Positions 29,963 to 40,150 of a stretch of DNA of 64,000 bases are shown one piece after another. Every line of letters starts with the position of its first letter. Position 1 is the stretch's first letter. The notes beneath the pieces are model-generated. The model searched no databases and was not told the DNA's origin. It saw only the letters and a program-made list of their open reading frames with translations. The position numbers and the translations under genes are program-made. Origin of the DNA: Cristatella mucedo (taxonomy: Eukaryota > Bryozoa > Phylactolaemata > Cristatellidae); assembly GCA_009760855.2 (NCBI GenBank), contig WPIO01000102.1:374001-438000 (forward strand), written 5' to 3'.

Positions 29963-30601
29963 ATGGCCTGCGGATTGAGAAATTTTCTTCATATTATTTC
30001 TTTTTTTGGATTATTATTGCTTGTGGACGAGGCTCTGGGTGCAGAATTGGCTAAAATTTCAACAATTCCGGCAAGGGTTATTAAAACCATTAACAGCGCT
30101 CAGATAGCGCAAAATTTGCCAACTGCTGGCTTCAAGGTAGTAAAATCTTTGGAGCAAAACGATCTCATGCCATCTCTGGAGAAAAAAATAAAAAATTGGT
30201 ATGTCATGACTGTGAAAAATAATAATAAAAAAATTTGCTACACCTTCACCTATGCATTCGATTCAATTGGCAACCATAAGGAAGCTCGTAAGCCATACTT
30301 AATGGCAATAATTAATGGCAAATATAGCAAAACAATAGTATCACATCCAGACTATCATCACAGAAATAATTCTGAAGTCAATCTCAGCATAGATGGTGAG
30401 CAATTTACAATGATTGGTAATGAATTTGATGCCGTTAATTCCGATATCGGGACAAATGAAAAAATGCTGCAATATATGGCTGGTGGGCTTAGGGTGATGA
30501 TAAAGTCCGAATCAAATATTGGCACTTATTCTGTTGACACTTATCTATTGGATGGTTTTAGTGAGGCATATTCGGAAATTAAGGATCTTTGTAGTATTTA
30601 A
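29963..30601 (+). CDS. IalB-like (invasion-associated locus B) exported protein
   Basis: The 212-residue protein has an N-terminal hydrophobic export signal (LHIISFFGLLLLVDEALG). The rest matches the pattern of the IalB family. The pattern is a W(Y/T)V motif (NWYVMTVKNN) followed by a Cys-containing strand (KKICYTF), then KPYLMAIING. Further strands with SEVNLSIDGEQFTMIG follow, and the ending is GTYSVDTYLLDGFSEAY with a Cys near the end. The two cysteines may form a disulfide in the periplasm. Members are named for a Bartonella invasion gene, but in most alphaproteobacteria the role is unknown. It is followed at two bases' distance by mlaD. Confidence 0.7.
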   Translation: MACGLRNFLHIISFFGLLLLVDEALGAELAKISTIPARVIKTINSAQIAQNLPTAGFKVVKSLEQNDLMPSLEKKIKNWYVMTVKNNNKKICYTFTYAFDSIGNHKEARKPYLMAIINGKYSKTIVSHPDYHHRNNSEVNLSIDGEQFTMIGNEFDAVNSDIGTNEKMLQYMAGGLRVMIKSESNIGTYSVDTYLLDGFSEAYSEIKDLCSI

Positions 30602-30603
30602 TT

Positions 30604-31068
30604 GTGGTCAAGATGCTAAAAAATGAACATTTTTCTTTAAAGATTGAAGCTTTATTGGGTTTGGCTATTTCAGTGGCCGTGTTGTGGTTTTCTTTTTATG
30701 CATATAAGTCATATAATCTAAATACCTTTATAAATTCTAAACTATTGATTGCAAAGTTTACTTCGGTTGATGGCCTTTACGTTGGCAGTGAAGTGAAAAT
30801 AGGCGGAGTACGAGTGGGTTTTGTGGATGGTATTTTTTTGGACGAAAATTTATATCCCATAGTAACTATTAATGTAGATGATTCTTTGAAAATTCCATCA
30901 GATTCAATAATAGCCGTTACTAGCTCTGGTCTTTTAGGGGGCAAGTTTTTAGATATTCACCCTGGAATGCAGGAAGAGATATTAAAAAATGGAGATAGCT
31001 TTCAGTCAACTCAGTCTTCAATTAATGTGGAGGGTTTGATTAAAAAATTTGCCGTCAGTCCTAAATAA
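30604..31068 (+). CDS. mlaD: MlaD-type MCE-domain lipid transport protein
   Basis: MlaD is the membrane-anchored, hexameric MCE component that passes phospholipids between the MlaFE transporter and the periplasm. The 154-residue protein has one N-terminal membrane helix (residues about 14-33). The MCE domain follows, with FTSVDGLYVGSEVKIGGVRVG and ITSSGLLGG-type AVTSSGLLGGKFLDI. The length matches MlaD of this lineage. The start is GTG 30604 or ATG 30613. The other Mla genes are not in the window. Confidence 0.9.
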   Translation: MVKMLKNEHFSLKIEALLGLAISVAVLWFSFYAYKSYNLNTFINSKLLIAKFTSVDGLYVGSEVKIGGVRVGFVDGIFLDENLYPIVTINVDDSLKIPSDSIIAVTSSGLLGGKFLDIHPGMQEEILKNGDSFQSTQSSINVEGLIKKFAVSPK

Positions 31069-31080
31069 TATCACCACACC

Positions 31081-31704
31081 ATGAACTTACTTGCCACAAT
31101 AGCCAAATCAACATCTGGAATCATTAATCATGGTGGCTATTTGGGTTTGTTGGTTTTGATGATTCTGGAAAGCACTTCAATTCCAATAATTTTACCAGCA
31201 GAGTTGGTGCTAACCTCTGCTGGTTACTATGTTTCAAGAGGCAGTTTAAGCTTTGGTGGAGTGATTTTGATTGCAATTATTGGATCTGTAATTGGTGCAT
31301 TTTGCAATTATTTTTTTGCTTCTTGGGTTGGTAGAGCCTTTCTTTATAAGTATGGCAAATATGTCTTAATTTCAACCGATAGGCTAAAAAAAATAGAAAG
31401 ATCTTTTTTAAAACATGCATCAATCATTACTTTTACGGGCAGGATGATGCCATTTATTAAGCATATTGTTTCATTGCCTGCTGGTTTGGTTAGAATGCAT
31501 AAAGGCAAATTCGCCCTTCACACAGCCCTTGGCTCTGGTATTCTTTCTTTGGCAATGGTTTCTTTGGGTTACTTTATTGGAGAAAAAAAAGATCAAGTTG
31601 AGGCCATGAGGCTATATATTTGGGCTGGAATTGGGTTATTTTTGGTCTTGATTTTTGGTGCCTATTATTTTTTCAATAAATATCTTTTGAGTCATAAAAA
31701 ATAA
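31081..31704 (+). CDS. DedA family membrane protein
   Basis: DedA proteins are inner-membrane proteins of the VTT superfamily, now linked to lipid flipping and envelope homeostasis. The 207-residue protein starts with a re-entrant-like segment, then LESTSIPIILPAELVLTSAGYY (usually E..xxPxPGE). It continues with GSVIGAFCNYFFASWVGR and FTGRMMPFIKHIVSLPAGLVRM, which carries the conserved Arg and the GR/P(x)xR region. Two further helices complete it. The conserved acidic residue in the first motif and the Arg in the second are present. It is close behind mlaD and may be in the same transcript, linking two envelope-lipid functions. Confidence 0.88.
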   Translation: MNLLATIAKSTSGIINHGGYLGLLVLMILESTSIPIILPAELVLTSAGYYVSRGSLSFGGVILIAIIGSVIGAFCNYFFASWVGRAFLYKYGKYVLISTDRLKKIERSFLKHASIITFTGRMMPFIKHIVSLPAGLVRMHKGKFALHTALGSGILSLAMVSLGYFIGEKKDQVEAMRLYIWAGIGLFLVLIFGAYYFFNKYLLSHKK

Positions 31705-32246
31705 TAAATAGCGGCAATATATTTTCCAATTGCTTGGTTGTATGTTATAGTTTTTTTGTTATATTGGGTAGCATTAAGCTCCCTGAAGCTGATGGTATAA
31801 TTATCTCAAAAGTGTTAATAATTTATGCCTTTATTGGATTTTGATTTTGGTTAAATTTTAATTTCTCATTCATATTTCGACTGTCTGTGTTATGTTTTAA
31901 ATGAATTGAATGCAATTGCTGATCTTAATGTGCGAACCAGATTTTGGAAGGGCAAAAATATTTTTTGTACTATGGCTTTTTTGATGCCATTTTGCAATAT
32001 TGGTGAGTTTTTTTGAACTAATCTTGATGATTATTCTGAGGGTGGGTTTATTTTTTTTGATGGGGAAGTTAACTTTTATCACGCGTTCTTTGTTGTTTGT
32101 TGCAAATTATTATCACTATGCAATATTTATTGTTCAATTGCCTTTGCAGGCCACATTTTCTGCAGTCTATAAAAAACAATAAGCATCATTGTCGTTTATC
32201 ACATAATGTATATTGCGGGTTGAGTTTTTTGCCTTCGTTGTTCTTA
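31705..32246. other. 540-base spacer with no recognised content
   Basis: AT-rich sequence between converging genes, with only short frames that lack any family resemblance. Confidence 0.45.
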
Positions 32247-34337
32247 TTATACGGTTCTTCTTCTTATGTATTTTCCCTTTTCTTCGAAAGATAGACCCTG
32301 AGCCCTGTCTCCAAATTTTTCTATAGCATCGTAGACGGCTATTGTTTCAATGATATTTACTACATATTCCTGCGTTTCTTGATAAGGAATTAACTCAATC
32401 CAGTCTAGAATTTTATATTTATCAAAACCTGGATTGCCAAGATAATTTATCCACCCACCAACCTTTCCCATCCCAGCGTTGTAACTTGCCAAAGCTAAGG
32501 CTAAACTTTGATATCTAGCTAAAAGTGTGCTGATGTAAGCACTACCGATTGCAACATTATAATCTTGGTCTTGCTGCAATCTTGTCTGATCAAATGTTAA
32601 TGATAGCTTTCTAGCCATGTCTTTGGCTGCATCAGATCTAACCTGCATAAATCCAACAGCTCCTTTTTGACTTTTTGCGGAGGCACGAAAGATGCTTTCT
32701 TTTCTGATTATCGATCTGATTATTGAATTTTTAGCAAATTGAATATCAGGATAGGATATGGCAGATATTGGAGCATTCAGCCTAGCTGCTAGGCTGCCAA
32801 AATAAAAAATTGCCCTAGCGTTTATGAATGATTTGATTTGGGATATTGTGCAGATTTGCAAATTTTGCCTTTTGTCCAGCTCGTACATCGCGTCTTCAAT
32901 AAAGTGCACACTTCCCCAAAAAGAAGAATTTTGATGAATTAAATAAGCAATTTCTATCATCATGTTGGCATGCTGATAGTGACATTCCTGCACCTCTGAG
33001 TTGTGTTGTGCCAACTGAATTGCAATGTGAGCCAGTGGGTCTAAATTTAATTCTTCCGCAGCAAGTTGGCCATATAGAGAAAAGGCATGATTTGCCGCTA
33101 GGGAGAAATATTTTTTAGCGATTGATGGGTTTTTTTCTTGATAGACGCGACCAAGCCAGTAATAAGCTTGAGATCTATCATATGACGTTTTGGCGTGCTT
33201 GAGTGCCTCATTAAAATGAAAAATCGCATTATCGCTCCTAATTAATATTCTGAAGGCAACAAAACCAGCCTTAAATTGTTGCCTAACGTACAACTTATCC
33301 GTTAGTCCATAATTTTTATTAATAATACTGTAGATCATATTTTTATAACGTTTTGGCTTGGTACGAATGAGATTTTTTATCAGCCTTTCAGCCATCATCC
33401 AAGTTAGTTTTTGATCATGATTATGTGAAAAATCTGTACGATATAAAATTGAAAATGACTCTTCTGGGGTTAGTTTTGTTAATTGTTTTAAAGCCAAAAG
33501 ACCAACTTCATTGGGAATAATATCGTCAGCACATAGCTCTAAAATTGTATCATCGTCTTTGATTTTAGAGGTTTTTGTTAGGAGGTTAATTTTTTGCCTT
33601 ATTGGTTCTTTTGATATTGCATTTACCCCTATTGTTGCTAGATTTTGCTTGTTTTGCAGTAGTATTTTATGTAGATTTTTTACATGATTTTCTTGGGAAA
33701 TAATTTCGCGATGGGATTGGTAGAATTTTAACCAATTTGTTTCGTCAAATTGTGCATTAGCCCAAACTTTATTGATGTATTTTTGTGCAGTTTTTTTATC
33801 TGGAGATATGGCCTTGTATGTACTTGCTAAAATAATCTGCTGCCTGTCTGTCAGATCTGCTGTTTTTTGTAATATTTTTTCTATGGTTTTTTTGATTTTA
33901 CCAATTTCTCGTCCATCCATTTCTTTAATTTTTGCATTGTAGAAACTAAGCATTTGTGTTAGCATAATTGGAGTGATTTTATTTCTATCGTAAAGGGAGT
34001 TAAATAGCACATCTGCCTCCATTTCGGTTGTGCATTGTTGTTTTATTATCTGTACAAACCACCTTGTTGCCATCAGCATTCCGCCATCTTTTATTTTGTT
34101 AATTGTTGCATCAAATTGGCTGCAATTTTTTTCTTTAATGGCGTGGTCAACTGCCTGTTGGGCAAGAAGGCGATTTTGTGTGATCTTTTTGTTGGTTTCG
34201 CTACCTATTTGGCTAGATATATCGTATCCAGCGGCAATGGAATTGAAGATAAGTTGAACAGATATAACAATACACAACCAACATATATGACATTTTAGCC
34301 ATTTTTTCTTAATTTTTTTAAAACTAAACAATTGCAT
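32247..34337 (-). CDS. slt: Soluble lytic murein transglycosylase
   Basis: The enzyme cleaves peptidoglycan glycan strands with formation of anhydromuramic ends. The 696-residue protein has an N-terminal export signal (residues about 16-37, ending near SIAAG). A long alpha-superhelical TPR-like U domain follows, and then a C-terminal lysozyme-like domain. Catalytic Glu lies in RKESIFRASAKSQKGAVGFMQV, and the domain continues with AIGSAYISTLL, LALASYNAGMGKVGGWI, and ELIPYQETQEYV, all diagnostic for Slt70. The length is normal. Its presence implies that the cell still has or recycles some peptidoglycan. No operon partner is visible; recG is divergent from it. Confidence 0.93.
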   Translation of the reverse strand: MQLFSFKKIKKKWLKCHICWLCIVISVQLIFNSIAAGYDISSQIGSETNKKITQNRLLAQQAVDHAIKEKNCSQFDATINKIKDGGMLMATRWFVQIIKQQCTTEMEADVLFNSLYDRNKITPIMLTQMLSFYNAKIKEMDGREIGKIKKTIEKILQKTADLTDRQQIILASTYKAISPDKKTAQKYINKVWANAQFDETNWLKFYQSHREIISQENHVKNLHKILLQNKQNLATIGVNAISKEPIRQKINLLTKTSKIKDDDTILELCADDIIPNEVGLLALKQLTKLTPEESFSILYRTDFSHNHDQKLTWMMAERLIKNLIRTKPKRYKNMIYSIINKNYGLTDKLYVRQQFKAGFVAFRILIRSDNAIFHFNEALKHAKTSYDRSQAYYWLGRVYQEKNPSIAKKYFSLAANHAFSLYGQLAAEELNLDPLAHIAIQLAQHNSEVQECHYQHANMMIEIAYLIHQNSSFWGSVHFIEDAMYELDKRQNLQICTISQIKSFINARAIFYFGSLAARLNAPISAISYPDIQFAKNSIIRSIIRKESIFRASAKSQKGAVGFMQVRSDAAKDMARKLSLTFDQTRLQQDQDYNVAIGSAYISTLLARYQSLALALASYNAGMGKVGGWINYLGNPGFDKYKILDWIELIPYQETQEYVVNIIETIAVYDAIEKFGDRAQGLSFEEKGKYIRRRTV

Positions 34338-34501
34338 TAAAATAGCTTTTTTATTGATTGATTTTTCATTTGATATTTGTTGGTTAAATTCAAGTGTTTT
34401 TGCAAACAGATTTTTTTAATCTCTTGTGCGATGTTTTTGCGAATTTATATGCTGACAATTTGCTCGTTGTTGAATTTTTTTGCGATAAAGTTTAATCCTA
34501 T

Positions 34502-37501
34502 GTGAAGGTGAAGATACAATTTGACGATCCAATAACAAAACTGGAGTCCATTCTAACCAAGGCCGATCTTGCCAAATTAATTACTCTTTTTGGGGAGGGG
34601 GCAAAAATTTGCGATCTGTTGCTTTCACCCCCAATTAATTATGAAGTTAGCAGGGAAATTGGTGTCGTTGGCGGTCTGGAGCCCGGTTCTACAATTGCCT
34701 GTAGCATAAAAATTTTAAAGCACATTCCTGCATCTGATCGTGGCTTGCGTAGTGTTTTTACCAAAAAAAGATTGTACAGAATTTCTGCATTAATTAGCGG
34801 ATCCGTACCAGTTTCACTGGTATTTTTTAAAGTTATTCCAAGCTATATTGCAAAATTTTCAGAAGGTTCTATTTTGACTATCCAGGGCAGATTGGAAGAA
34901 AAAAATGGCGGCTATAGCATCGCCCATCCAACCATTTTATCTAGAGAAATAAAGGATATTGAGGTAGTGCAAAAGTCTAAAACTAGAAAAAAAAGCTCAC
35001 AATTAGAGGGCGAACTAATTCCACAAGAAAGTGTAAAAAATGCCAGTAATGATGGAGATTGGATTTTTTTGGATGGCGATTTGAGTTTAGATTTTAGTGG
35101 AAATAATGCAAATGAATGCGACGGAGATATTTACGGCCATTCCAGCGTTATTCATGGTAACAGTGGTGCTAAAAAAATGTTCAATGTTTGTTGCGAAGGA
35201 ACTATAAATTCTAATTTTGCCATATATGGTCTTGAAAATAAAGTAAAAGAAACTTCAATTATTATTAAAAATACGTCAGATCATTGCGATGAAGATGTTG
35301 CAAGTCGCATTCATTTTAGCAAGAGAATTGCGGAAGATAATGCTTTTCATAATAATATAAGACAAGTCGATGGTAATGATGTTGCAGTGATTCAGGAAAA
35401 TTGCAACAAAAATAACAATAATGTGTTAGACAATTTTTGCGCTGATGTTGATAATATTTCCCGTGATAACGAAGTTGCTCAAATTTTTCCAGAAGATTGC
35501 GTCCATGGTGCCAAAACTTCTAACTATATCAAAAAAAGGAACGGAGATGGAGCGCAACACACACAAAATCTTATTGACAATGCAACAGATTGCCTTGAAG
35601 GCGGTATTTCCAAAATTTCTTTTGGCAGTGAAAGTTCTGACAATTTGACTGAAAGTTGTGGTGATGGCTCTTTCGACTCCACTCATCACTGCAACAGCAT
35701 CAAATCCAAAATTTATAGTTGCAGCGAAAGTTCTGACAATTTGACTCGTAGCTTCGGTGGTGGTTTTGTGAATGTTGATAATTACAGCAAAAGAGCCTCA
35801 AATGAAGATAAATTGCCAGAGCGTGGTGTCGTAAATGATTTCGATTGCGTTAGAAAGATTACTCCAATTTATAAACTTAACGGCATTTTTTCTCAGGCCA
35901 AATTTTCCTCTATTTTGCAAAAAATAATCCCCATAATCAGTTGGCCCGGTGATAAAATTTTAACCACCAAAGCAACGGAAAGGTCTGGTTTTTATGCTTT
36001 TTCAGAAACATTGGACAGGCTTCATGCTCCAAAAACAAAGGAGGACATTTCCCCTCTGGGGCCAATTAGAAAGCATTTGGCCTATTTGGAGATGCTTTCT
36101 ATGCAATCGGCCCTAGCTTTGGTTCGCCTGAAAACCAAACATCAGACTGGAATTTCTGTGCAAAATGATGGCCAGCTATTAAATAAATTGAGCTCCAACC
36201 TGCCATTTAAATTGACCAATGCTCAGGAATTGGTTGTGGGAGAGATTTTTGCCGATCAGGCTTCTGCAAAAAAAATGATGCGTCTTTTGCAGGGCGATGT
36301 GGGAAGCGGCAAAACCATCGTTGCCGTTATGGCGGCAGTTAATGCCGTGGCATCTGGTTACGCAGTGGCTATTATGGCGCCAACTACAGTTTTGGCAGAG
36401 CAGCATTTGCAATCAATTGGTGGCTTGGTTGCAAAAATCGGACTTGGCGTTGCCATGGTTAATAATCGCACTACAAAGATGCAAAGGGCAAAAATTATGG
36501 AAGATGTCAATCTTGGTAAAATTAATATATTGATTGGCACCCATGCTTTAATTTATGGTGATTTAAGTGTTGATAGGTTTGGACTTTTTATAATAGACGA
36601 GCAGCATAGATTTGGAGTTGAGCAGCGAGCTGCACTTTTTAATAAAAATAGCTCTGGAGATGTTTTATTGATGACGGCTACGCCCATTCCACGAACAATG
36701 GCAACGATGATGTATGGGGATATTGATATTTCCGTGATAGGCGAAAAGCCAGTTGGTAGAAAAATGATAGATACCAGAATTATGTCCGGAGTAAAGTATC
36801 TTAAGATTGTAGATTCTTTTAAAAATCCTATCGCCAAGGGAGAGAAAATTTATTGGATTTGCCCGATGATAGATGCATCTGAAGATGAAGATTTGGCTTG
36901 TGTGGAAAATAGATATTCAGAATTTTGTAAAATTTTTAAAGATGGAGAGGTTTGCCTGATGCATGGAAAAATGCCGGAGCAAGAAAAAAATGCTGCCATG
37001 ACAAGATTTGTCTCCGGTGATGCCAAATTAATGATAGCGACCAGCGTGATAGAGGTGGGAGTTAATGTTCCAGATGCAACCATAATTGCGATAGAAAGGG
37101 CGGAAAGATTTGGCTTAGCGCAGCTGCATCAGTTGCGTGGCAGGGTTGGCAGAAGTGACAAGCAATCCTACTGTTTTTTACTTTATTCTGAAGGAATTTC
37201 AAGCAACTCTCTACAGAGGCTAAAGGCCATAAAAAATAACCACGATGGTTTTAAAATTGCTCAATACGATTTAAGGTGGCGTGGCTCTGGCGATTTAGTT
37301 GGAATAAAGCAAAGCGGCTACGGAGATTTTAAAATTGCTAATTTGGCAATAGATTTTGGGTTGCTGCAAATTGCCTGCAGTGAGGTCGCCAAGATGTTTG
37401 AAGTTAGAAATCAAGATCCCGAATTTGAAGAAAGATTATCTGCATTGTTGAAAATTTTTAATCGATCCCCAGAAAGCTGCATGGAGCTGTTCAGGGTTTA
37501 G
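34502..37501 (+). CDS. recG: ATP-dependent DNA helicase RecG with a 295-residue low-complexity insert
   Basis: RecG remodels stalled forks and branched DNA. The wedge/OB part (residues about 1-155, including SILTIQGRLEEKNGGYSIAHP) is followed by an insert of about 295 residues (158-452, bases about 34973-35857). PIYKLNGIF resumes the normal protein, which then has the helicase motifs QGDVGSGKTIVA, MAPTTVLAEQH, IIDEQHRFGVEQR, LLMTATPIPRT, IATSVIEVGVNVPDATII and QLRGRVGRS, plus the C-terminal TRG region. Normal RecG has about 690-700 residues; this one has 999. The insert is rich in Asn, Ser and Asp and holds a repeated SSDNLT unit. The frame is open all through, so the insert is translated if the gene is. 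The start is GTG 34502. Confidence 0.93.
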   Translation: MKVKIQFDDPITKLESILTKADLAKLITLFGEGAKICDLLLSPPINYEVSREIGVVGGLEPGSTIACSIKILKHIPASDRGLRSVFTKKRLYRISALISGSVPVSLVFFKVIPSYIAKFSEGSILTIQGRLEEKNGGYSIAHPTILSREIKDIEVVQKSKTRKKSSQLEGELIPQESVKNASNDGDWIFLDGDLSLDFSGNNANECDGDIYGHSSVIHGNSGAKKMFNVCCEGTINSNFAIYGLENKVKETSIIIKNTSDHCDEDVASRIHFSKRIAEDNAFHNNIRQVDGNDVAVIQENCNKNNNNVLDNFCADVDNISRDNEVAQIFPEDCVHGAKTSNYIKKRNGDGAQHTQNLIDNATDCLEGGISKISFGSESSDNLTESCGDGSFDSTHHCNSIKSKIYSCSESSDNLTRSFGGGFVNVDNYSKRASNEDKLPERGVVNDFDCVRKITPIYKLNGIFSQAKFSSILQKIIPIISWPGDKILTTKATERSGFYAFSETLDRLHAPKTKEDISPLGPIRKHLAYLEMLSMQSALALVRLKTKHQTGISVQNDGQLLNKLSSNLPFKLTNAQELVVGEIFADQASAKKMMRLLQGDVGSGKTIVAVMAAVNAVASGYAVAIMAPTTVLAEQHLQSIGGLVAKIGLGVAMVNNRTTKMQRAKIMEDVNLGKINILIGTHALIYGDLSVDRFGLFIIDEQHRFGVEQRAALFNKNSSGDVLLMTATPIPRTMATMMYGDIDISVIGEKPVGRKMIDTRIMSGVKYLKIVDSFKNPIAKGEKIYWICPMIDASEDEDLACVENRYSEFCKIFKDGEVCLMHGKMPEQEKNAAMTRFVSGDAKLMIATSVIEVGVNVPDATIIAIERAERFGLAQLHQLRGRVGRSDKQSYCFLLYSEGISSNSLQRLKAIKNNHDGFKIAQYDLRWRGSGDLVGIKQSGYGDFKIANLAIDFGLLQIACSEVAKMFEVRNQDPEFEERLSALLKIFNRSPESCMELFRV

Positions 37502-38091
37502 TTGGGTTTTTGACGCACAGATGGCAGAAATTATCTATATTGATATTTGCACGATTTGTCAAAATCAAGTTGTTAAAAATTATAGATAATGGCATTATTT
37601 TTTGACTAAAATTTCTATATCATGATTATTTTTGAGATTATTAAAACATACCATTGCGAAATAGTTTTGCAAAATTAAAGGTAGTTATTTGGTTTTGATG
37701 ATTTTTTGAATTTTTTTTGCCATTTTTATTCTCCGATATATTGGATTGTTTTTACAAAATTGATCGACAATGAAGGTTTGGTTGTGTAAGTGTTGCAAAT
37801 AGGCCTCTGACAGTGCGAATGATTGTAATGTTGAGTTGTAATTCTGCATATCTTACAGAAGTATGAGGTTTTTGCTGTAAGTGTTTTTATATTTTGATGC
37901 CTAAGGACTATGAACTAAAAATAAGTCACCGCACCTAAAGACCAATTTCACATCTTTGTCGACATAATAATCTGGGTAATAATTTATATTGATGGCGATA
38001 TAGATTGCTGATAAATAAATTACAGCAAAATATCCAATTAAACCAATGACTTTTATTGCACTTAAGAATAAAAAACAATACACCTAATTGC
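37502..38091. other. 590-base spacer before an IS remnant
   Basis: No gene or RNA is recognised in this AT-rich region downstream of recG. Confidence 0.45.
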
Positions 38092-38626
38092 GGCACCAAC
38101 CAACAAATTCATTTACAAACTTCCTCTCTAAGCATAAAAATTTCATTACCTTGTTTAAAGACTCTCTAGATTTAACATAAGCCTTTGCTTTATGGGCTAA
38201 ACAAGGAATATAATGCCTCATTTTTACATTAAAGCTTTCCACCAAACAAGTTTCACTTTTTAAGACCAAATGCTTAACTTTACTTGTGTTGATAAGTAGC
38301 TGTGTAGCTTTATTTTTAACCCAGTGAACCATTAATTGATATGAAATGTTTTTATCAAACATTTTGCTTAAAATTCTTGCAGTTCTGCGATAATTATTTC
38401 CCTCAGAGAATAATATTAATATCAATGTGGTTTATATGATTTGTACATCATATTTTGTTTCTTTCGTCAAAATGTACAATTTGACATTTTTTACAACTTT
38501 TACACAAAACCTTTGTTTTCTTAACTTATCAAACCCTTGTTTATAAGGCTTGTTGATGAACAATGTTTATAAATCACAAATCATATATAATTATATATGA
38601 TTTGTTGGGAGGGGGGGTGGTGGTGC
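38092..38626 (-). mobile_element. IS1-like element A, copy 1, internally deleted
   Basis: The ends are near-matching inverted repeats: GGCACCAACCAACAAAT at 38092, and at 38626 a reverse-complement end GCACCACC...CCCAACAAAT. Inside, the minus-strand frame 38425-38084 begins with SEGNNYRRTARIL, the N-terminal HTH region of IS1 transposases. It then jumps directly to SETCLVESFNVKMRHYIPCLAHKAKAYVKS, the conserved C-terminus. The middle with the first catalytic residues is missing, compared with copy 2 at 45086-46022. The copy is therefore a 535-base non-autonomous derivative that retains its ends. Confidence 0.8.
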
Positions 38627-38755
38627 ATTCGATTGTAGGTATTTTTAGTTAAAAAGCGTCCGCTTGGAATCAAAATTGCCAATTTGACAATAGATTCAGA
38701 TGCCAATCTTCCACAAATATAACACCGATAGTAAGTATTTTTTTATTAATGCAAG

Positions 38756-40150
38756 CTATATTGTAAAATCCAAGCCCAAGGAGCCACGAACAAAAGCCAT
38801 CGGATGTCGTAGCTCGTAATTTACCATATCTCCTTTCAGCTCTGCAAATAAAGATGTTCTTTTGCCTATTGCCAATTTGGCACCAAATCCCGCCGTTAAC
38901 ATTGGCATAATTTGCGTACCAGATATCCAAAGTTTTTCTACCACTAAAATAGAAACGCCAACAATAGAATAAAGTTGAAATTTATTGGAAGCCATCGAGA
39001 CACCTAATTTTAGCATAATGGGCTCTACAAAAATAGAAAAAGATCCAGTCATAAATGGTGAAGTCTTGAAAAAGACAAAATTACCCTCCGAAGATTCGAT
39101 AATTCCCTTTCTGGTTGGTGCAAAAGGCAAGTAAGCCCCAAGTTCGTATCCAAAATAAAAGTGCTTATTTGTCACCTCCACCCCCAATCTGAAAGTTGGA
39201 CCAATTCCCGACAAAAGTCCGGCGACACCATCTTTATAAAGTAAATCTCCACCCTGAATAGCAAATCCAAAATATCTTCTAACGATTCTTTTTTTTACAT
39301 TATTGTCGGCTTTGTCATTGTTTTGTGGGGCTAATGTTGATACTGAATTATTGGGCGCGACTTCAATAATCGGTGCAGACACAACGCCAATAGGCATAAT
39401 TCCAGTATTTATTGCCAATGGCACTCCCGCTAAAACGGCCATAGAGGGGTTATGATTTTGCGAGCTTTCCACGTTCTGGCTGGCCATTTCGGATGTCGTC
39501 GCAGTGGCTTCTTCTGTGATGTTTTCTTCTGTGCTGTCAACCGCAGATCGATTTGTTTTTGCTTCTGCGTCTTTGTGTGTCGTTGCGATAGCGTTTCTTT
39601 CATTGTTGCTGTTAATGGTTGTATTTTGTTGCTCTGCGTTGCTACTCGCCTCTAGATTTAAATTCCCCCCCACCTTATTATTTTCAGCAGCATTGATTGC
39701 AGATGAGGTCGATTCCGAAGGTTCACGATTATAATGCTGAACAATTGATGCTTCAGCTTCGGCCAAGTGGGATTCTGCTTCAATTTTAGCATCAACTTCA
39801 ATTTTTGCCTTAGGGTCGGCATTTTCAGCAACAGCTATGCCGGCATTTTTTTTATCCAAAGTGCTATATTGTTTTGTTAGGTAGGTGAAGATCGAAGCAA
39901 GATTGTTAGACTTAATTTTGGAATCAGTCGCCCCTCTCCAATTAATTAAATTTTTTATGATATGGTCGGTAAGATTGTAATTTTGAAGAAAATTATGCCC
40001 CCATTCCCCCTTAAAATTCTTATCAAAAATATCATTTAAAGGTTTTATATGGTTTAAATAATTTGAAATAGTTGCAGCCTCTGATTTTGCGCCCGAAAGA
40101 GCTATAATTGATGCAACGGTAATGGAAAAAATTTTTTTATTAATGGTCAT
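38756..40150 (-). CDS. Outer-membrane protein with low-complexity N-terminal half and C-terminal barrel
   Basis: The 464-residue protein begins with a signal peptide (MTINKKIFSITVASIIALSG, cut near SEA). Residues about 105-300 are rich in Ala, Glu, Asn, Ser and Thr with no predicted fold. From about residue 315 (RRYFGFAIQGGDLLY) alternating strands appear: FRLGVEVTNKHFYFGYELGAYLPF, GSFSIFVEPIMLKLGVSM, MLTAGFGAKLAIGKRTSLFAELKGD. The final strand is GSLGLDFTI, consistent with a small beta-barrel. This architecture (surface-exposed disordered part plus barrel) is common among Rickettsiales surface proteins, but I cannot name the family. No operon partner is visible. Confidence 0.7.
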   Translation of the reverse strand: MTINKKIFSITVASIIALSGAKSEAATISNYLNHIKPLNDIFDKNFKGEWGHNFLQNYNLTDHIIKNLINWRGATDSKIKSNNLASIFTYLTKQYSTLDKKNAGIAVAENADPKAKIEVDAKIEAESHLAEAEASIVQHYNREPSESTSSAINAAENNKVGGNLNLEASSNAEQQNTTINSNNERNAIATTHKDAEAKTNRSAVDSTEENITEEATATTSEMASQNVESSQNHNPSMAVLAGVPLAINTGIMPIGVVSAPIIEVAPNNSVSTLAPQNNDKADNNVKKRIVRRYFGFAIQGGDLLYKDGVAGLLSGIGPTFRLGVEVTNKHFYFGYELGAYLPFAPTRKGIIESSEGNFVFFKTSPFMTGSFSIFVEPIMLKLGVSMASNKFQLYSIVGVSILVVEKLWISGTQIMPMLTAGFGAKLAIGKRTSLFAELKGDMVNYELRHPMAFVRGSLGLDFTI

